From Persephonella sp964519345 (GTDB lineage: Bacteria > Aquificota > Aquificia > Aquificales > Hydrogenothermaceae): a stretch of DNA of 64,000 nt. The translations under genes and the position numbers were made by a program. Shown in pieces: positions 27,022-36,393 of this stretch (positions are counted from its first letter, which is position 1; every line of letters starts with the position of its first letter). Location: assembly GCA_964519345.1 (NCBI GenBank), contig CAZFKX010000009.1:1-64000 (forward strand), read 5' to 3'. The notes beneath the pieces were generated by a model, which was not told the origin of the DNA, made no database searches, and worked only from the letters and a program-made list of their open reading frames with translations.

Positions 27022-28542
27022 ATGCTTTCCATTGTAAAAAGTGGAGGGGTTGTAGGTGTTAGTGGATATACTGTTCATGTTGAGGTTAATATATCTCAGG
27101 GACTTCCGCAGTTTATCACTGTAGGTCTTCCTGATACAGCAGTAAAGGAAAGTAAAGAAAGGGTAAAATCTGCTATTAATAATATAGGTATATCCTTTCC
27201 CCTCAGAAAAATTATTGTAAATCTGGCACCTGCAGACATACTGAAGCAGGGAACTCTTTATGATCTTCCTATCGCTGTAGGGATACTTACATCTACCGGA
27301 CAGATACCTCAGAGGATTCTTTCGGATTATGCTTTTGTTGGAGAGCTTGCTCTTGACGGCAGTTTGAGAAAAATAAGGGGAACTTTACCAATCGTTTTAA
27401 AACTAAAAGAGGAAGGTATAAAAAATATTATTCTTCCTGAGGAAAACGGAAAGGAAGGTGCTCTTGTTGACGGAGTTAGTGTATATGGATTTAAAGGTCT
27501 AAAAGAGATTGTTGATTTTCTAAATGGCAGTATATCTAAAGATCCAGTAAGGATAAGTAAGAATGATATTTTTAACTTTAAGACTGTATATCCTGATTTT
27601 TCGGAAATAAAGGGACAATACACTGTAAAAAGAGCTCTTGAGATAGCTGCCGCCGGATTTCACAATATACTGATGATAGGTTCTCCAGGTTCAGGTAAAT
27701 CAATGATGGCGAAAGCCTTTCCATCCATTATGCCTCCTTTAACTTTTAAAGAAGCTATTGAGACAACGATGATACATAGTGTGGCAGGAGTTCTTGATGA
27801 TTTTGTTGTAAGGGAGAGGCCTTTTGTTACGGCACATCACACAACCTCAGATGTAGCAGTTATAGGAGGTGGAAATATACCAAAACCTGGTCTTGTAAGT
27901 CTTGCACATAATGGTACATTTTTTATGGACGAACTTCCCGAGTTTAAGAGAAATGTTCTGGAATCTTTAAGACAGCCTATTGAAGACAAGATTGTTACTG
28001 TATCAAGAGCTTCTGGCAGTTATACATTTCCGGCAAAGTTTCAGCTGATAGCGGCTGCAAATCCATGCCCCTGTGGGTATAGAAATGATCCAGTTAGGGA
28101 ATGTAAATGTTCCCATAGGGACATAAAAAGATATATGGGTAAATTATCAGGTCCAGTAATAGACAGGATAGATATGATTTGCTGGGTAAGTTCTGTTGAC
28201 CCTGAAGATCTTTCTAAAATGTCGTCAGGTGAAAGCTCTTCTCTTATAAGGGAAAGGGTTATGAAGGCTGTTGATATACAGAGAATGAGATTTAAAGATA
28301 CAAAGATAAACTTTAACAGCGAGATGAGTCCTTCCCTGGTTGATAAATTTGTTAAACTTGACGGTTCGGCTGAAAATGCACTTTTAGTAGCAACAAAAAA
28401 GTACAGATTTACAGCGAGAAGTTACCACAGGATACTTAAATTATCAAGGACTATTGCTGATCTTGAAGGATCTGATATAGTAATGTTAAAACATATAGTA
28501 GAGGCAGTTAATTTTAAACTTTCAGAAGAGATTTATAGTTAA
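27022..28542 (+). CDS. comM: YifB/ComM-family Mg-chelatase-like AAA+ ATPase
   Basis: 506 residues. N-terminal Lon-like domain (about 1-170: VNISQGLPQFITVGLPDTAVKES in part, KIIVNLAPADILKQG). Then the AAA+ core with Walker A GSPGSGKS near 220, Walker B-like FMDELPEF near 305 and the Mg-chelatase C-terminal domain containing the Cys cluster CPCGYRNDP...CKC. ComM is a hexameric helicase promoting branch migration in natural transformation. GGGGGA stands before the start. It is followed by uppP, 21 bases downstream. Confidence 0.93.
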   Translation: MLSIVKSGGVVGVSGYTVHVEVNISQGLPQFITVGLPDTAVKESKERVKSAINNIGISFPLRKIIVNLAPADILKQGTLYDLPIAVGILTSTGQIPQRILSDYAFVGELALDGSLRKIRGTLPIVLKLKEEGIKNIILPEENGKEGALVDGVSVYGFKGLKEIVDFLNGSISKDPVRISKNDIFNFKTVYPDFSEIKGQYTVKRALEIAAAGFHNILMIGSPGSGKSMMAKAFPSIMPPLTFKEAIETTMIHSVAGVLDDFVVRERPFVTAHHTTSDVAVIGGGNIPKPGLVSLAHNGTFFMDELPEFKRNVLESLRQPIEDKIVTVSRASGSYTFPAKFQLIAAANPCPCGYRNDPVRECKCSHRDIKRYMGKLSGPVIDRIDMICWVSSVDPEDLSKMSSGESSSLIRERVMKAVDIQRMRFKDTKINFNSEMSPSLVDKFVKLDGSAENALLVATKKYRFTARSYHRILKLSRTIADLEGSDIVMLKHIVEAVNFKLSEEIYS

Positions 28543-28563
28543 AAAAATTTAGGAGTTATCTGA

Positions 28564-29328
28564 TTGAATATTTTAGACAGTATTATATTAGGTATTGTTG
28601 AAGGATTAACTGAGTTCCTCCCAATTTCTTCAACAGGTCATCTTATACTTGTGTCTAAGCTTCTTGGATTAGAACAAACAGAAGCACACAAAGCTTTTGA
28701 GGTTGCTATACAGTCTGGAGCTATACTTGCCGTTGTTTTTCTCTACAGAGAGAGATTGATTCATAGTATTGACCTGTGGAAAAGACTTATTGTTGCCTTT
28801 ATACCTACAGGTGTTCTGGGATTTTTACTTTATAAACTGATAAAGGGTCTGTTCAGCCCTTATATTGTAAGCATTATGCTTATCGTAGGTGGTTTTGTAT
28901 TTATAGCTGTTGAATTCTTATATAAAAGATCTCAACACCAGATAGATGATATTCTTAAGATACCCTACTATAAAGCTTTTTTAATAGGTGTTTTTCAATC
29001 AATAGCTATGATTCCAGGTACATCAAGGTCTGGAGCTACAATTATTGGCGGTTTGTTACTTGGGCTTGATAGGAAAACAGCAGCAGAGTTTTCATTTCTT
29101 TTAGCTGTCCCAACAATGTTTGCGGCAACATCTTACGATATAATGAAAAATTATAATAATTTTCATACTGACAACTGGTTAACTATGCTGATAGGTTTTA
29201 TAACAGCCTTTATATTTGCTGTGTTGGCTATAAAGCTATTTATTGGATTTGTTTCAAGATACAGTTTTATACCTTTTGGGATTTACAGAATAATTCTTGG
29301 ATTTATTTTTCTGTTTTTTGTTCTATGA
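28564..29328 (+). CDS. uppP: Undecaprenyl-diphosphate phosphatase UppP (BacA)
   Basis: 254 residues, membrane protein. GIVEGLTEFLPISSTGHLIL carries the catalytic Glu-rich motif in the first helix and PGTSRSGATIIGG the second signature. It recycles the C55 lipid carrier in the periplasm. Start TTG at 28564 with AGGAG about 8 bases ahead. Functionally partnered with uppS and cdsA of this window. Confidence 0.96.
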   Translation: MNILDSIILGIVEGLTEFLPISSTGHLILVSKLLGLEQTEAHKAFEVAIQSGAILAVVFLYRERLIHSIDLWKRLIVAFIPTGVLGFLLYKLIKGLFSPYIVSIMLIVGGFVFIAVEFLYKRSQHQIDDILKIPYYKAFLIGVFQSIAMIPGTSRSGATIIGGLLLGLDRKTAAEFSFLLAVPTMFAATSYDIMKNYNNFHTDNWLTMLIGFITAFIFAVLAIKLFIGFVSRYSFIPFGIYRIILGFIFLFFVL

Positions 29329-29332
29329 TAAT

Positions 29333-29360
29333 TTGAAAAAAAGCTCAATTAGGATATAAT
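29333..29360 (+). promoter_or_regulatory. Promoter of tRNA-Ser
   Basis: TTGAAA (29333-29338), 16-bp spacer, perfect TATAAT (29355-29360). The predicted transcript start is about 7 bases before the mature tRNA. Confidence 0.7.
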
Positions 29361-29374
29361 ATACTCTGCTCTTT

Positions 29375-29464
29375 GGAGAGGTGGCCGAGCGGTCGAAGGC
29401 GGCTCCCTGCTAAGGAGTTGAAGCGGTATCCCCGCTTCCGAGGGTTCGAATCCCTCCCTCTCCG
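29375..29464 (+). tRNA. tRNA-Ser (GCT)
   Basis: 90 nt class II tRNA. The acceptor stem GGAGAGG/CCTCTCC is a perfect 7 bp (29375-29381 with 29457-29463). D arm GTGGCCGAGCGG, anticodon loop CTGCTAA with GCT at 29409-29411, long variable arm GCGG...CCGC and T loop GGGTTCGAATCCC. The discriminator base is G and CCA is not encoded. It reads AGC/AGT codons. Confidence 0.97.
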
Positions 29465-29465
29465 C

Positions 29466-29666
29466 TTAAATCTTCAAAGTTTCTTTAACGAATAAAACTT
29501 TAACAGATGATATTTCGGAAGATCCGTAAATTTTAGCTATCTCTAAAAAATTTTTAATAGCTTCTTTTTTTGTCTTTCCTATTCCCTGAAGATTCTTTTC
29601 ATCAGGAGATGTTGCTCTGTATAAACCGCCAGATTTATAAATCTCTATAGTTAGTATCTTTTCCAT
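29466..29666 (-). CDS. Small HicB-like protein
   Basis: 66 residues. LTIEIYKSGGLYRATSPDEKNLQGIGKTKKEAIKNFLEIAK follows the partial RNase-H-like beta-strand/helix pattern of HicB antitoxins (strand, turn with Y-A-SP, G-G-T, helix EA-KN) when read in pieces. There is no DNA-binding extension and no HicA gene beside it, so an orphan HicB-like protein is the best reading. The start has only a weak AAGG signal. Its stop lies one base from the 3' end of the convergent tRNA-Ser. Confidence 0.5.
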   Translation of the reverse strand: MEKILTIEIYKSGGLYRATSPDEKNLQGIGKTKKEAIKNFLEIAKIYGSSEISSVKVLFVKETLKI

Positions 29667-29744
29667 AATTTTTGCCTTAAGATAGTTTTGATTACATTTT
29701 CGTTGATTTTCAGGAAAAGTTTACTAAAATCTGCTTCTTTTCAC

Positions 29745-30674
29745 TTAAAGTTTGGAGGAGGTCATTATAGACTGTCTTCTTTTTATCGCTTCGTCAATCG
29801 CGTTTAAAACTTCCATTTTTCTTTTAGATGTACACCAGTCAGGGGATATAAGCTCATCTTCAGTTGCTTCTCCGGTAAGCCTGTGAACAATAATATTGTC
29901 AGGTAGTATATCTAAAAGATAAGCAACAATATCAGCATATTCTTCCAGTGAAAGTGTTTTAATCTGTCCTCTGTAAAACTGTTTTTCCATAACTGTATGT
30001 TTTACTACATGTAAAGGATGTATCTTTATACCATCTATACCTAAGGCTGCTATGAGTTTTGCAGTTTCAACATAATCTTCAAATGTGTCTCCTGGAAGAC
30101 CTACTATCATATGAGCACAAACTTTTATACCAGCTCTTTTTTTTGTTCTTATAACTGCATCAACAAATTCAGAAACTCCGTGACCCCTATTAATCTCTCT
30201 TAATGTTTTTATATTTGCTGTTTGAAGGCCGTACTCAATCCAGATTTCAGGTTTGAACGCTGTATATGTAGCTATAAGGTCAAGAGCTTCATCAGGTGCT
30301 ACATCAGGTCTTGTTCCTATAGACATACCTATTATTTCGTCATATTCCATAGCCCTATCGTATATCTCTTTTAATTTATTAACAGGTGCGTATGTGTTTG
30401 AAAAAGCCTGAAAATAAGCTATGAAGCCTTTTATATTCTTAAATCTCTTTTTATAAAAATCTATAGATTTTTCTATCTGGTCTTCTACTGTTTCCTTAGA
30501 CATTGCATATGGACTGAAAGAAGCGTTATTGCAGAATGTGCATCCTCCATGTCCCTTGAAACCGTCTCTGTTTGGACATGTAAATCCTGCATCAATTGAT
30601 ATTTTTTGAATTCTACCGCCGTATTTTTCTTTCAAGTACTGATTGAATCTTATATAATTCCCCAAGTCAGTCAC
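29745..30674 (-). CDS. yhcC: Radical SAM protein of the YhcC family
   Basis: 309 residues. The cluster-binding cysteines are in FTCPNRDGFKGHGGCTFC, the arrangement of the YhcC/TIGR01212 group. Other family marks are SIGTRPD, IEYGLQTAN and HMIVGLPGDT. Function is not established. The start may be GTG 30674 as given or TTG 30665, which has GGAG at the better distance of 8 bases. It has its own gap on both sides. Confidence 0.88.
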   Translation of the reverse strand: MTDLGNYIRFNQYLKEKYGGRIQKISIDAGFTCPNRDGFKGHGGCTFCNNASFSPYAMSKETVEDQIEKSIDFYKKRFKNIKGFIAYFQAFSNTYAPVNKLKEIYDRAMEYDEIIGMSIGTRPDVAPDEALDLIATYTAFKPEIWIEYGLQTANIKTLREINRGHGVSEFVDAVIRTKKRAGIKVCAHMIVGLPGDTFEDYVETAKLIAALGIDGIKIHPLHVVKHTVMEKQFYRGQIKTLSLEEYADIVAYLLDILPDNIIVHRLTGEATEDELISPDWCTSKRKMEVLNAIDEAIKRRQSIMTSSKL

Positions 30675-30717
30675 TCCATGCTATTTTTGATAATTAATTA
30701 TACTGTAATATAAACCT

Positions 30718-32784
30718 TTATGGTAATTTGTCTACAGGCTTTCCTATGTAATACCCCTGAACGTAATCCACGCCAATATCTCTTACTATCTCGTATATGC
30801 TTTCATTATGAACGAACTCTGCTATTGTTTTTATTCCAAGTTTTGAGGCGAAAGTTATTATTGTCGATACAACAATCTGGGAATATATATCCTTGTCTAT
30901 ATTTTTAATTAGAGATGAATCTATCTTTATATAATCAGGTTCGAGATTAAGAACATGGGAAAAGTTGGAATATCCGCTTCCAAAATCGTCAATGGCTATC
31001 TGTACTCCACACATCTTTACCTTCTTAACAAACTCATGACTGTCTTCATAATTTCCTGCACTTTCACTTTCAAGTATCTCAAGCGTTAATCTTTCTGCAA
31101 GTTCTCTTTTTGTTATTATCTTCTCGAATATAAAATCCCTTGTATCAGGATCAATTATATCCTCTATTGAAAGATTTATTGAAAATCTGTACGGATACTT
31201 CTCAATAAGTTTTAGTGCTCTCTCTAAAACGGCTCTTGTTATATAACCATAGTAACCGCTTTCTTTAGCAATGGGAATAAAAGTGTTAGGTTCTATAAGA
31301 TTACCCTCTTTATCTTTTATTCTAACGAGTATTTCATACTTATCAACATTACTGTTCTCAACTGACTTTATAGGCTGAAAGACAAAAGATATCCTATCAT
31401 TCTCAACAGCATCTTTTATAATGGATAGAATTTTAAGGTTGTGTCCTATATCTTTCGCAAGATCAAGATCTTCATTGTAAACCAGATACTTTTTTTTCAG
31501 TAGTTTGATTCTTTTTAAAGCCATATCTGCTTTTTCAAATAGAGGTCTCTCTGTGGATATACCTGCAGAGACGTTTATAAACAGATCAATATCTGCAAGT
31601 TTAAATCTATATTTTTCAATTCTGGTTAAAAGTTGTTTTGTTATATGTTCAACATTTTCTGTGTTATCTTCAATAAGTATTCCAAAATCGTCCGCACCTA
31701 TTCTGTAAACTGTGCCTTTTATATTCTTTTCTTTTATAAATTTTGATATTATTTCTCCTACTTTAACAAGGATAAAATCGCCTGTATCAGTTCCGTAAAA
31801 GTCATTTATCTGCTTAAAATTGTCTATATTAATAAGTATAAAAGCTGGGTTTTTTGATATTTTCTTGTCTATATTAAATGCAAGTCTGTTTGGGAGACCT
31901 GTGAGTTCGTCTGTTGTTAACGCTTTTTCAAGGTTTTTCTTAAGCTTTAATAGCGTTATATTTTTTCTGTCAAGTGATATCATAAGGTACGCAACAACGG
32001 CAAGTCCTACTAAGAATATTATACTTAAAAGCGTTGAGAAGACCGTTATAAATTTTGTTTCTTCCTTTGAGCTGTTTATAAATGTTTTTTTGGTTTCAGA
32101 TAAAAAGTATATATCCTTTTTTTTATTTAATATATAATCAAGTATGTACTGATATTTTGTGAAATTTTCTATAAAAACCCTTATATGTGAAAGATACACC
32201 TCATTAAACTCATTTAGTTTAGGATCATGAAATTTAAAACTCTCCAGACTTTTGATTTTTTCTTCAAGATCTGCAATGAAGTCTTCATCAAGACTGTTTT
32301 TTGCAAGGTATATTGATGATGCTATACTTGATATCAGGTAGAAATATTCATTATTCTTGTTTTGTGCTATTTCTATATACCTTAGAACAAGTGATGGTAT
32401 GAATGTTTGTGTATTCTTTATAATTGAGTTTATAGTTTCAAAATCATGTATGTACTCTTCTTTTTCTTTAAATGCATTTTCAAAAGCAAGTAGGTACTTG
32501 TATGTCTCACTGTACTGATCTCTTGTCAGATATCCATTTTTCAGTTTTTCTATCTTTCTGTATATATCTTCAATAAGTTCGTGTGTAATATCGTGATTGT
32601 AATAGAGCATAAAACTATTTTTCAGTATCTCATTGTTCAGCTGATATTCAAGCGATTCTATATCCTTTATAAGACTGAGTGTAAAAGCTGTTTTTTCAAC
32701 GTATCTTCTTGTGAAATTATTAAAAAAGACAATACTCAGACTGAATAGAATAGCAAACAGTATCGTTATATAGACTTTTCTCAT
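30718..32784 (-). CDS. Membrane-anchored GGDEF-EAL protein with degenerate GGDEF
   Basis: 688 residues. N-terminal helix (5-25), a helical periplasmic sensor (about 26-245), a second membrane helix (VFSTLLSIIFLVGLAVVAYL), then a GGDEF domain (about 290-430) and an EAL domain (about 450-688). The GGDEF signature reads GADDF near residue 366, so cyclase activity is doubtful although DELTGLPNR is intact. The EAL domain keeps the metal and catalytic residues: E of YEILVRI, N of SINLS, E of LEILES, DD of AIDDFGSGYSN, K of YIKID, E of IAEF and Q of YVQGYY. It is therefore probably a c-di-GMP phosphodiesterase. Its ATG overlaps the stop of the diheme peroxidase gene (ATGA), so the two are co-translated. 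Confidence 0.88.
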   Translation of the reverse strand: MRKVYITILFAILFSLSIVFFNNFTRRYVEKTAFTLSLIKDIESLEYQLNNEILKNSFMLYYNHDITHELIEDIYRKIEKLKNGYLTRDQYSETYKYLLAFENAFKEKEEYIHDFETINSIIKNTQTFIPSLVLRYIEIAQNKNNEYFYLISSIASSIYLAKNSLDEDFIADLEEKIKSLESFKFHDPKLNEFNEVYLSHIRVFIENFTKYQYILDYILNKKKDIYFLSETKKTFINSSKEETKFITVFSTLLSIIFLVGLAVVAYLMISLDRKNITLLKLKKNLEKALTTDELTGLPNRLAFNIDKKISKNPAFILINIDNFKQINDFYGTDTGDFILVKVGEIISKFIKEKNIKGTVYRIGADDFGILIEDNTENVEHITKQLLTRIEKYRFKLADIDLFINVSAGISTERPLFEKADMALKRIKLLKKKYLVYNEDLDLAKDIGHNLKILSIIKDAVENDRISFVFQPIKSVENSNVDKYEILVRIKDKEGNLIEPNTFIPIAKESGYYGYITRAVLERALKLIEKYPYRFSINLSIEDIIDPDTRDFIFEKIITKRELAERLTLEILESESAGNYEDSHEFVKKVKMCGVQIAIDDFGSGYSNFSHVLNLEPDYIKIDSSLIKNIDKDIYSQIVVSTIITFASKLGIKTIAEFVHNESIYEIVRDIGVDYVQGYYIGKPVDKLP

Positions 32785-33761
32785 TTCCTGTCCTTGAGAT
32801 CTTTTTTAAGAATCTCAGGAAGCTCTCCTGTTAAGGTTTTTAGAAATGCTACTATCTTTCTTACCTCCTCTTCTGAAAGTTTAAAACCAAGATTATGGTA
32901 AGCCATAGTTCTTATAGCTTCCTCAAGAGTTGGTATGCTTCCATCATGAAAGTACGGGTATGTACACTCTATATTCCTTAAAGAGGGAACTTTATATCTG
33001 TTTTTGTCAAACTCCCTTTTTGTTAACCTGTATCTGTCAGGATTTTCTGGATTCCATGGAAATGGTTTTATGGCTCCTATTTTCTGGAATGAGTTTCCTC
33101 CAACATTTATCCCATTATGACATGTTATGCACCCGAATTTTTTAAAGAGCATGTATCCTTCTTTTTCTTCTTTTGATAGTTTCAACTCGCCTCTTAGGTA
33201 TCTATCAAATTTACTGTTTGGCGTTATTAATGCCTTCTCAAATTCTACTATCGCATCTATAACAAGATCAAAAGTTATCCTTTCAACACCGTAAACTTTT
33301 TTGAATATTTTTCTGTAGAATGGGATACTATTTAACCTTTTCTCAACAGCTCTCTTACTCATTCCCATCTCTATCGGGTTATGTATAGGACCCTCAACCT
33401 GTTCTTTGAGATTTTTTGCTCTTCCATTCCAGAACTGTCGGAAGTTGAAAAATGTGTTGAACACAGTTGGAGCATTTACATTTCCAACTTTTCCTCCAAT
33501 GCCTACAGATGCCTTTCTATGATCTGTTCCCCATTTTTCATAAACATCATGACAGGATGCACAGGAAACAGATCTGTCCCTTGACAGTACAGGATCATGA
33601 AATAATATTTTCCCCAGTTCTGCTTTGTCTCTGTTGTAATCAATCCTTATAGGTATTGGTTGTATAGGTTCAATCCCATAAGACAGCTTTACAAATATCA
33701 GCACAATCCCTATCCATAAAATAGTCGGTACCCCTCTCCTGTTTTTTATTAATTTTAACAT
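32781..33761 (-). CDS. Diheme cytochrome c peroxidase (CcpA/MauG family)
   Basis: 326 residues. Signal peptide (NRRGVPTILWIGIVLIFVKL, cleavage near SYG). First haem site CASCH near residue 67 and second CITCH near 215. Also FFNFRQFWNGR and GPIHNPIEMG, landmarks of bacterial diheme peroxidases. A distal EKALITPNSKFDRYL and C-terminal FHDGSIPTLEEAI match the family. It reduces hydrogen peroxide in the periplasm with electrons from small cytochromes. No ribosome site stands before ATG 33761; AGGAGAGGGG occurs inside codons 8-11 without an ordinary in-frame start after it. Followed by a c-di-GMP gene in the same operon. Confidence 0.92.
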   Translation of the reverse strand: MLKLIKNRRGVPTILWIGIVLIFVKLSYGIEPIQPIPIRIDYNRDKAELGKILFHDPVLSRDRSVSCASCHDVYEKWGTDHRKASVGIGGKVGNVNAPTVFNTFFNFRQFWNGRAKNLKEQVEGPIHNPIEMGMSKRAVEKRLNSIPFYRKIFKKVYGVERITFDLVIDAIVEFEKALITPNSKFDRYLRGELKLSKEEKEGYMLFKKFGCITCHNGINVGGNSFQKIGAIKPFPWNPENPDRYRLTKREFDKNRYKVPSLRNIECTYPYFHDGSIPTLEEAIRTMAYHNLGFKLSEEEVRKIVAFLKTLTGELPEILKKDLKDRK

Positions 33762-33769
33762 TATATTGT

Positions 33770-34843
33770 TTATATAAAATCAATTATAGCCTCTGTCATC
33801 TCCCTGGTATTTACTTTTTTAGTTCCAGGAGACCATATATCTCCCGTTCTGTAACCTTGGTTCAAAACTTGTTCAACAGCATTTTCTATATCTCTTGCTG
33901 CTTGGGGAACTTTACATGTTATATCAAGCATCATTGCTGCTGATAGTATCATAGCTATTGGGTTTGCAATTCCTTGACCAGCTATATCTGGTGCTGAACC
34001 GTGAACAGGTTCGTAAAGTGCATATCTTTCACCTATGCTTGCTGAAGGAAGCATTCCGAGACTTCCGGTGAGAGCACCTGCCTCGTCTGATAGTATATCT
34101 CCAAACAGATTTCCAGTTACTATAACGTCAAAATCTCTTGGTCTTCTAACAAGCTGCATAGCACAGTTGTCAACATACATATGTTCAAGTTCAATATCCT
34201 GATAGTCTGCATGAGTTTCTGTTACTATATCTCTCCAGAGAGCACTAACCTCCAGAACATTTGCTTTATCAACGCTTGTTACTTTTTTCCTTCTCCCTCT
34301 TGCTATTTCAAAAGCGAGCTTTGCTATTCTTTTGATCTCATGTTCATAATAGATCATTGTGTTAAATCCAACTTTTTCTCTTTTTCTTTCCTCTATGCCT
34401 CTTGGTTCCCCAAAATATATTCCTCCTGTAAGCTCTCTTATAACAACAAGATCAACACCCTTTATAAGAGTTTCTTTTAACGGTGAAGAGTCAAGAAGAG
34501 CTGTATATGCTTTTCCTGGTCTAAGATTAGCAAAAAGTTCAAGCTCTTTTCTTATTCTTAAAAGACCTTTTTCTGGTCTTTTGTCTGTTGGAAGGTTATC
34601 CCATTTTTCGCCACCTACGGCAGCCAGTAAAACAGCATCACTCTCTTTTGCTGTTTTTAATGTTTCTTCAGGTAATGGATCGCCTGTTGCATCAATAGCA
34701 GCTCCACCTATAAGACCTTCTTTAAACTCAAACTGTAGATCGTACTTTTTGGAAATGGCGTTCAATACTTCAATAGCTGCCTCCATAATCTCAGGTCCAA
34801 TTCCGTCACCTGGTAAAACAGCGATTTTAAAACTTCTTTTCAT
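33770..34843 (-). CDS. leuB: 3-isopropylmalate dehydrogenase
   Basis: 357 residues. IAVLPGDGIGPEIM at the N-terminus, RIRKELELFANLRP, RELTGGIYFGEPRG, the metal-site aspartates in GNLFGDILSDEAG and the adenine-binding EPVHGSAPDIAG. Catalyses oxidative decarboxylation in leucine synthesis. Starts in an ATGA overlap with nadC. Other leu genes are outside the window. Confidence 0.97.
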   Translation of the reverse strand: MKRSFKIAVLPGDGIGPEIMEAAIEVLNAISKKYDLQFEFKEGLIGGAAIDATGDPLPEETLKTAKESDAVLLAAVGGEKWDNLPTDKRPEKGLLRIRKELELFANLRPGKAYTALLDSSPLKETLIKGVDLVVIRELTGGIYFGEPRGIEERKREKVGFNTMIYYEHEIKRIAKLAFEIARGRRKKVTSVDKANVLEVSALWRDIVTETHADYQDIELEHMYVDNCAMQLVRRPRDFDVIVTGNLFGDILSDEAGALTGSLGMLPSASIGERYALYEPVHGSAPDIAGQGIANPIAMILSAAMMLDITCKVPQAARDIENAVEQVLNQGYRTGDIWSPGTKKVNTREMTEAIIDFI

Positions 34844-35694
34844 CTAATTTCCTCCTGCTCTATATTTTGTATTTTTAGACTTAAATCAAGCCATTTACTT
34901 GAATGTATTATTGATCCAGATGAAATAAAATCTACACCTGTAAGAGCCACTTCCTTTACATTATCCAGTGTTATATTTCCTGATGCTTCCAGTAGAACTC
35001 TTCCGTTTACAATGTGTACGGCTTCCTTGAGCATATCTAAACTCATATTATCAAGCATAATAATATCTACATTTAGAGAAACTGCTTCTATGAGCTGATC
35101 AAGATCTGACACTTCTACTTCAATTTTTACCATAGGAGATACATTTCTTTTAATCCTTTCAACAGCTTCTTTTATACCTCCTGAAACTGCTATATGGTTG
35201 TCTTTTATCATGACCATATCATATAAAGCGAACCTGTGATTTAATCCTCCGCCAACGGTAACAGCATATTTTTCAAAAGCTCTAAATCCTGGTGTTGTTT
35301 TTCTTGTATCAAGTATCTTTGTTTTAAGTCCTTTTATCTTTTCAACAAATCTGGATGTTGTTGTTGCTATACCGGAAAGTCTTTGAAGTATATTTAAAGC
35401 AACCCTTTCACCTTTAAGGATAGAACAGGCCGAACCTTCCAGATTAAGTATCTCATCTCCCCTGTTCACATATGTTCCGTCTTTTATACAAAATGGAAAT
35501 TTTATTTTTTCGTCTAAAATCTTAAAGACCTCTTTTGCAAATTCAGTACCAGCTATTATTCCTTCTTCTTTTGCGATTATAGAAGCACTTACATTTTTAT
35601 CTACACCGAGTCCTTCCGTAGTTATGTCAGAGTGACCGATATCCTCCATCAAGAACTGTTCTAACTTTCTTCTTAAATAAAGTTTTTCTAACAT
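34840..35694 (-). CDS. nadC: Nicotinate-nucleotide pyrophosphorylase (quinolinate phosphoribosyltransferase)
   Basis: 284 residues. LEDIGHSDITTEGL at the N-terminus, LNILQRLSGIAT, DTRKTTPGFRAFEKYAVTVGGG in part, KDNHI, and IMLDNMS. Forms NaMN from quinolinate and PRPP in de novo NAD synthesis. Overlaps leuB by 4 bases downstream and follows hemJ by 9 bases. Confidence 0.96.
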   Translation of the reverse strand: MLEKLYLRRKLEQFLMEDIGHSDITTEGLGVDKNVSASIIAKEEGIIAGTEFAKEVFKILDEKIKFPFCIKDGTYVNRGDEILNLEGSACSILKGERVALNILQRLSGIATTTSRFVEKIKGLKTKILDTRKTTPGFRAFEKYAVTVGGGLNHRFALYDMVMIKDNHIAVSGGIKEAVERIKRNVSPMVKIEVEVSDLDQLIEAVSLNVDIIMLDNMSLDMLKEAVHIVNGRVLLEASGNITLDNVKEVALTGVDFISSGSIIHSSKWLDLSLKIQNIEQEEIR

Positions 35695-35703
35695 ATCTTT
35701 CCT

Positions 35704-36132
35704 TTAAAACGGTTTTACAACTGCAAGGGATACTATTATAATCATCAGTATTGTAGGAATTTCGTTATACATTCTGAAGAATTTTCCTGATTTTTCACAC
35801 TGGTCAGCTTCAAGCTTTTTTCTTAAAAAGGCTGTATAAATATAATAGAGTATCAGAAAGGAAACGAAAATTAGTTTGGCATGGAGCCAGCCTCCTGATT
35901 TAAATACATGAGGATTTAATATAATAAGTAAGATTCCAGTTATAACTGTTCCCCAAAAAGCTGGGATACCTATATATTTATGCAGTTTGTACTCCATTAT
36001 CTTAACAACAGATACAAACTCTTTTTTATCTCTGTTTTCAGCGTGATAGACAAAAAGTCTTGGAAGGTAGAACAGTACTGCAAACCATGATATAACAGAC
36101 ATAATATGCAAAGCTTTTATCCAAAGATACAT
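35704..36132 (-). CDS. hemJ: HemJ-type protoporphyrinogen IX oxidase
   Basis: 142 residues, four membrane helices. The N-terminal LHIMSVISWFAVLFYLPRLF has the conserved His near residue 9, and HAKLIFVSFLILYY carries the conserved Lys. This is the UPF0093/HemJ family, the oxygen-independent last-but-one step of haem synthesis. GGAGG precedes the start. First gene of the hemJ-nadC-leuB-ccp-GGDEF/EAL run. Confidence 0.88.
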   Translation of the reverse strand: MYLWIKALHIMSVISWFAVLFYLPRLFVYHAENRDKKEFVSVVKIMEYKLHKYIGIPAFWGTVITGILLIILNPHVFKSGGWLHAKLIFVSFLILYYIYTAFLRKKLEADQCEKSGKFFRMYNEIPTILMIIIVSLAVVKPF

Positions 36133-36246
36133 TGCTTTCCTCCGTTCTTTTATATTATTTTATCAAGAAATCTGACCAAAACTGATTTTTGTTATACACA
36201 AAAATGAGATAAGGTATTAGTTTAAGATTAAAAAACTGGTGATATT

Positions 36247-36393
36247 ATGAGCTTAGCAGATATTGTTATAATTTCTTTAATTGTTGGAGGTTCTATATTT
36301 TACCTTTATAAAAAGTTTAAAAAGGATATCCAGAAAGGTAAATGTGCAAGCTGTCCTGTTTACGATGAGTGTGAGAGCGAAAAAAAAGTATAA
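36247..36393 (+). CDS. Small Cys-rich membrane protein (FeoB-associated type)
   Basis: 48 residues from ATG 36247. One transmembrane helix (IVIISLIVGGSIFYLY), a basic stretch, then CASCPVYDEC, that is C-x2-C-x5-C. This matches the short FeoB-associated Cys-rich membrane proteins, which in other genomes follow feoB. No feoB lies here, so a role in ferrous iron handling is inferred only. GGTG is a weak ribosome site. A terminator hairpin begins in its stop codon. Confidence 0.65.
   Translation: MSLADIVIISLIVGGSIFYLYKKFKKDIQKGKCASCPVYDECESEKKV

Noticed and set aside
34359..34847. 162-codon open frame opposite leuB
   Set aside because: It lies wholly antisense to a clear leuB and has no ribosome site or recognisable protein pattern. 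Similar antisense frames opposite asd, lpxA, rgy and the ankyrin genes were rejected for the same reason.
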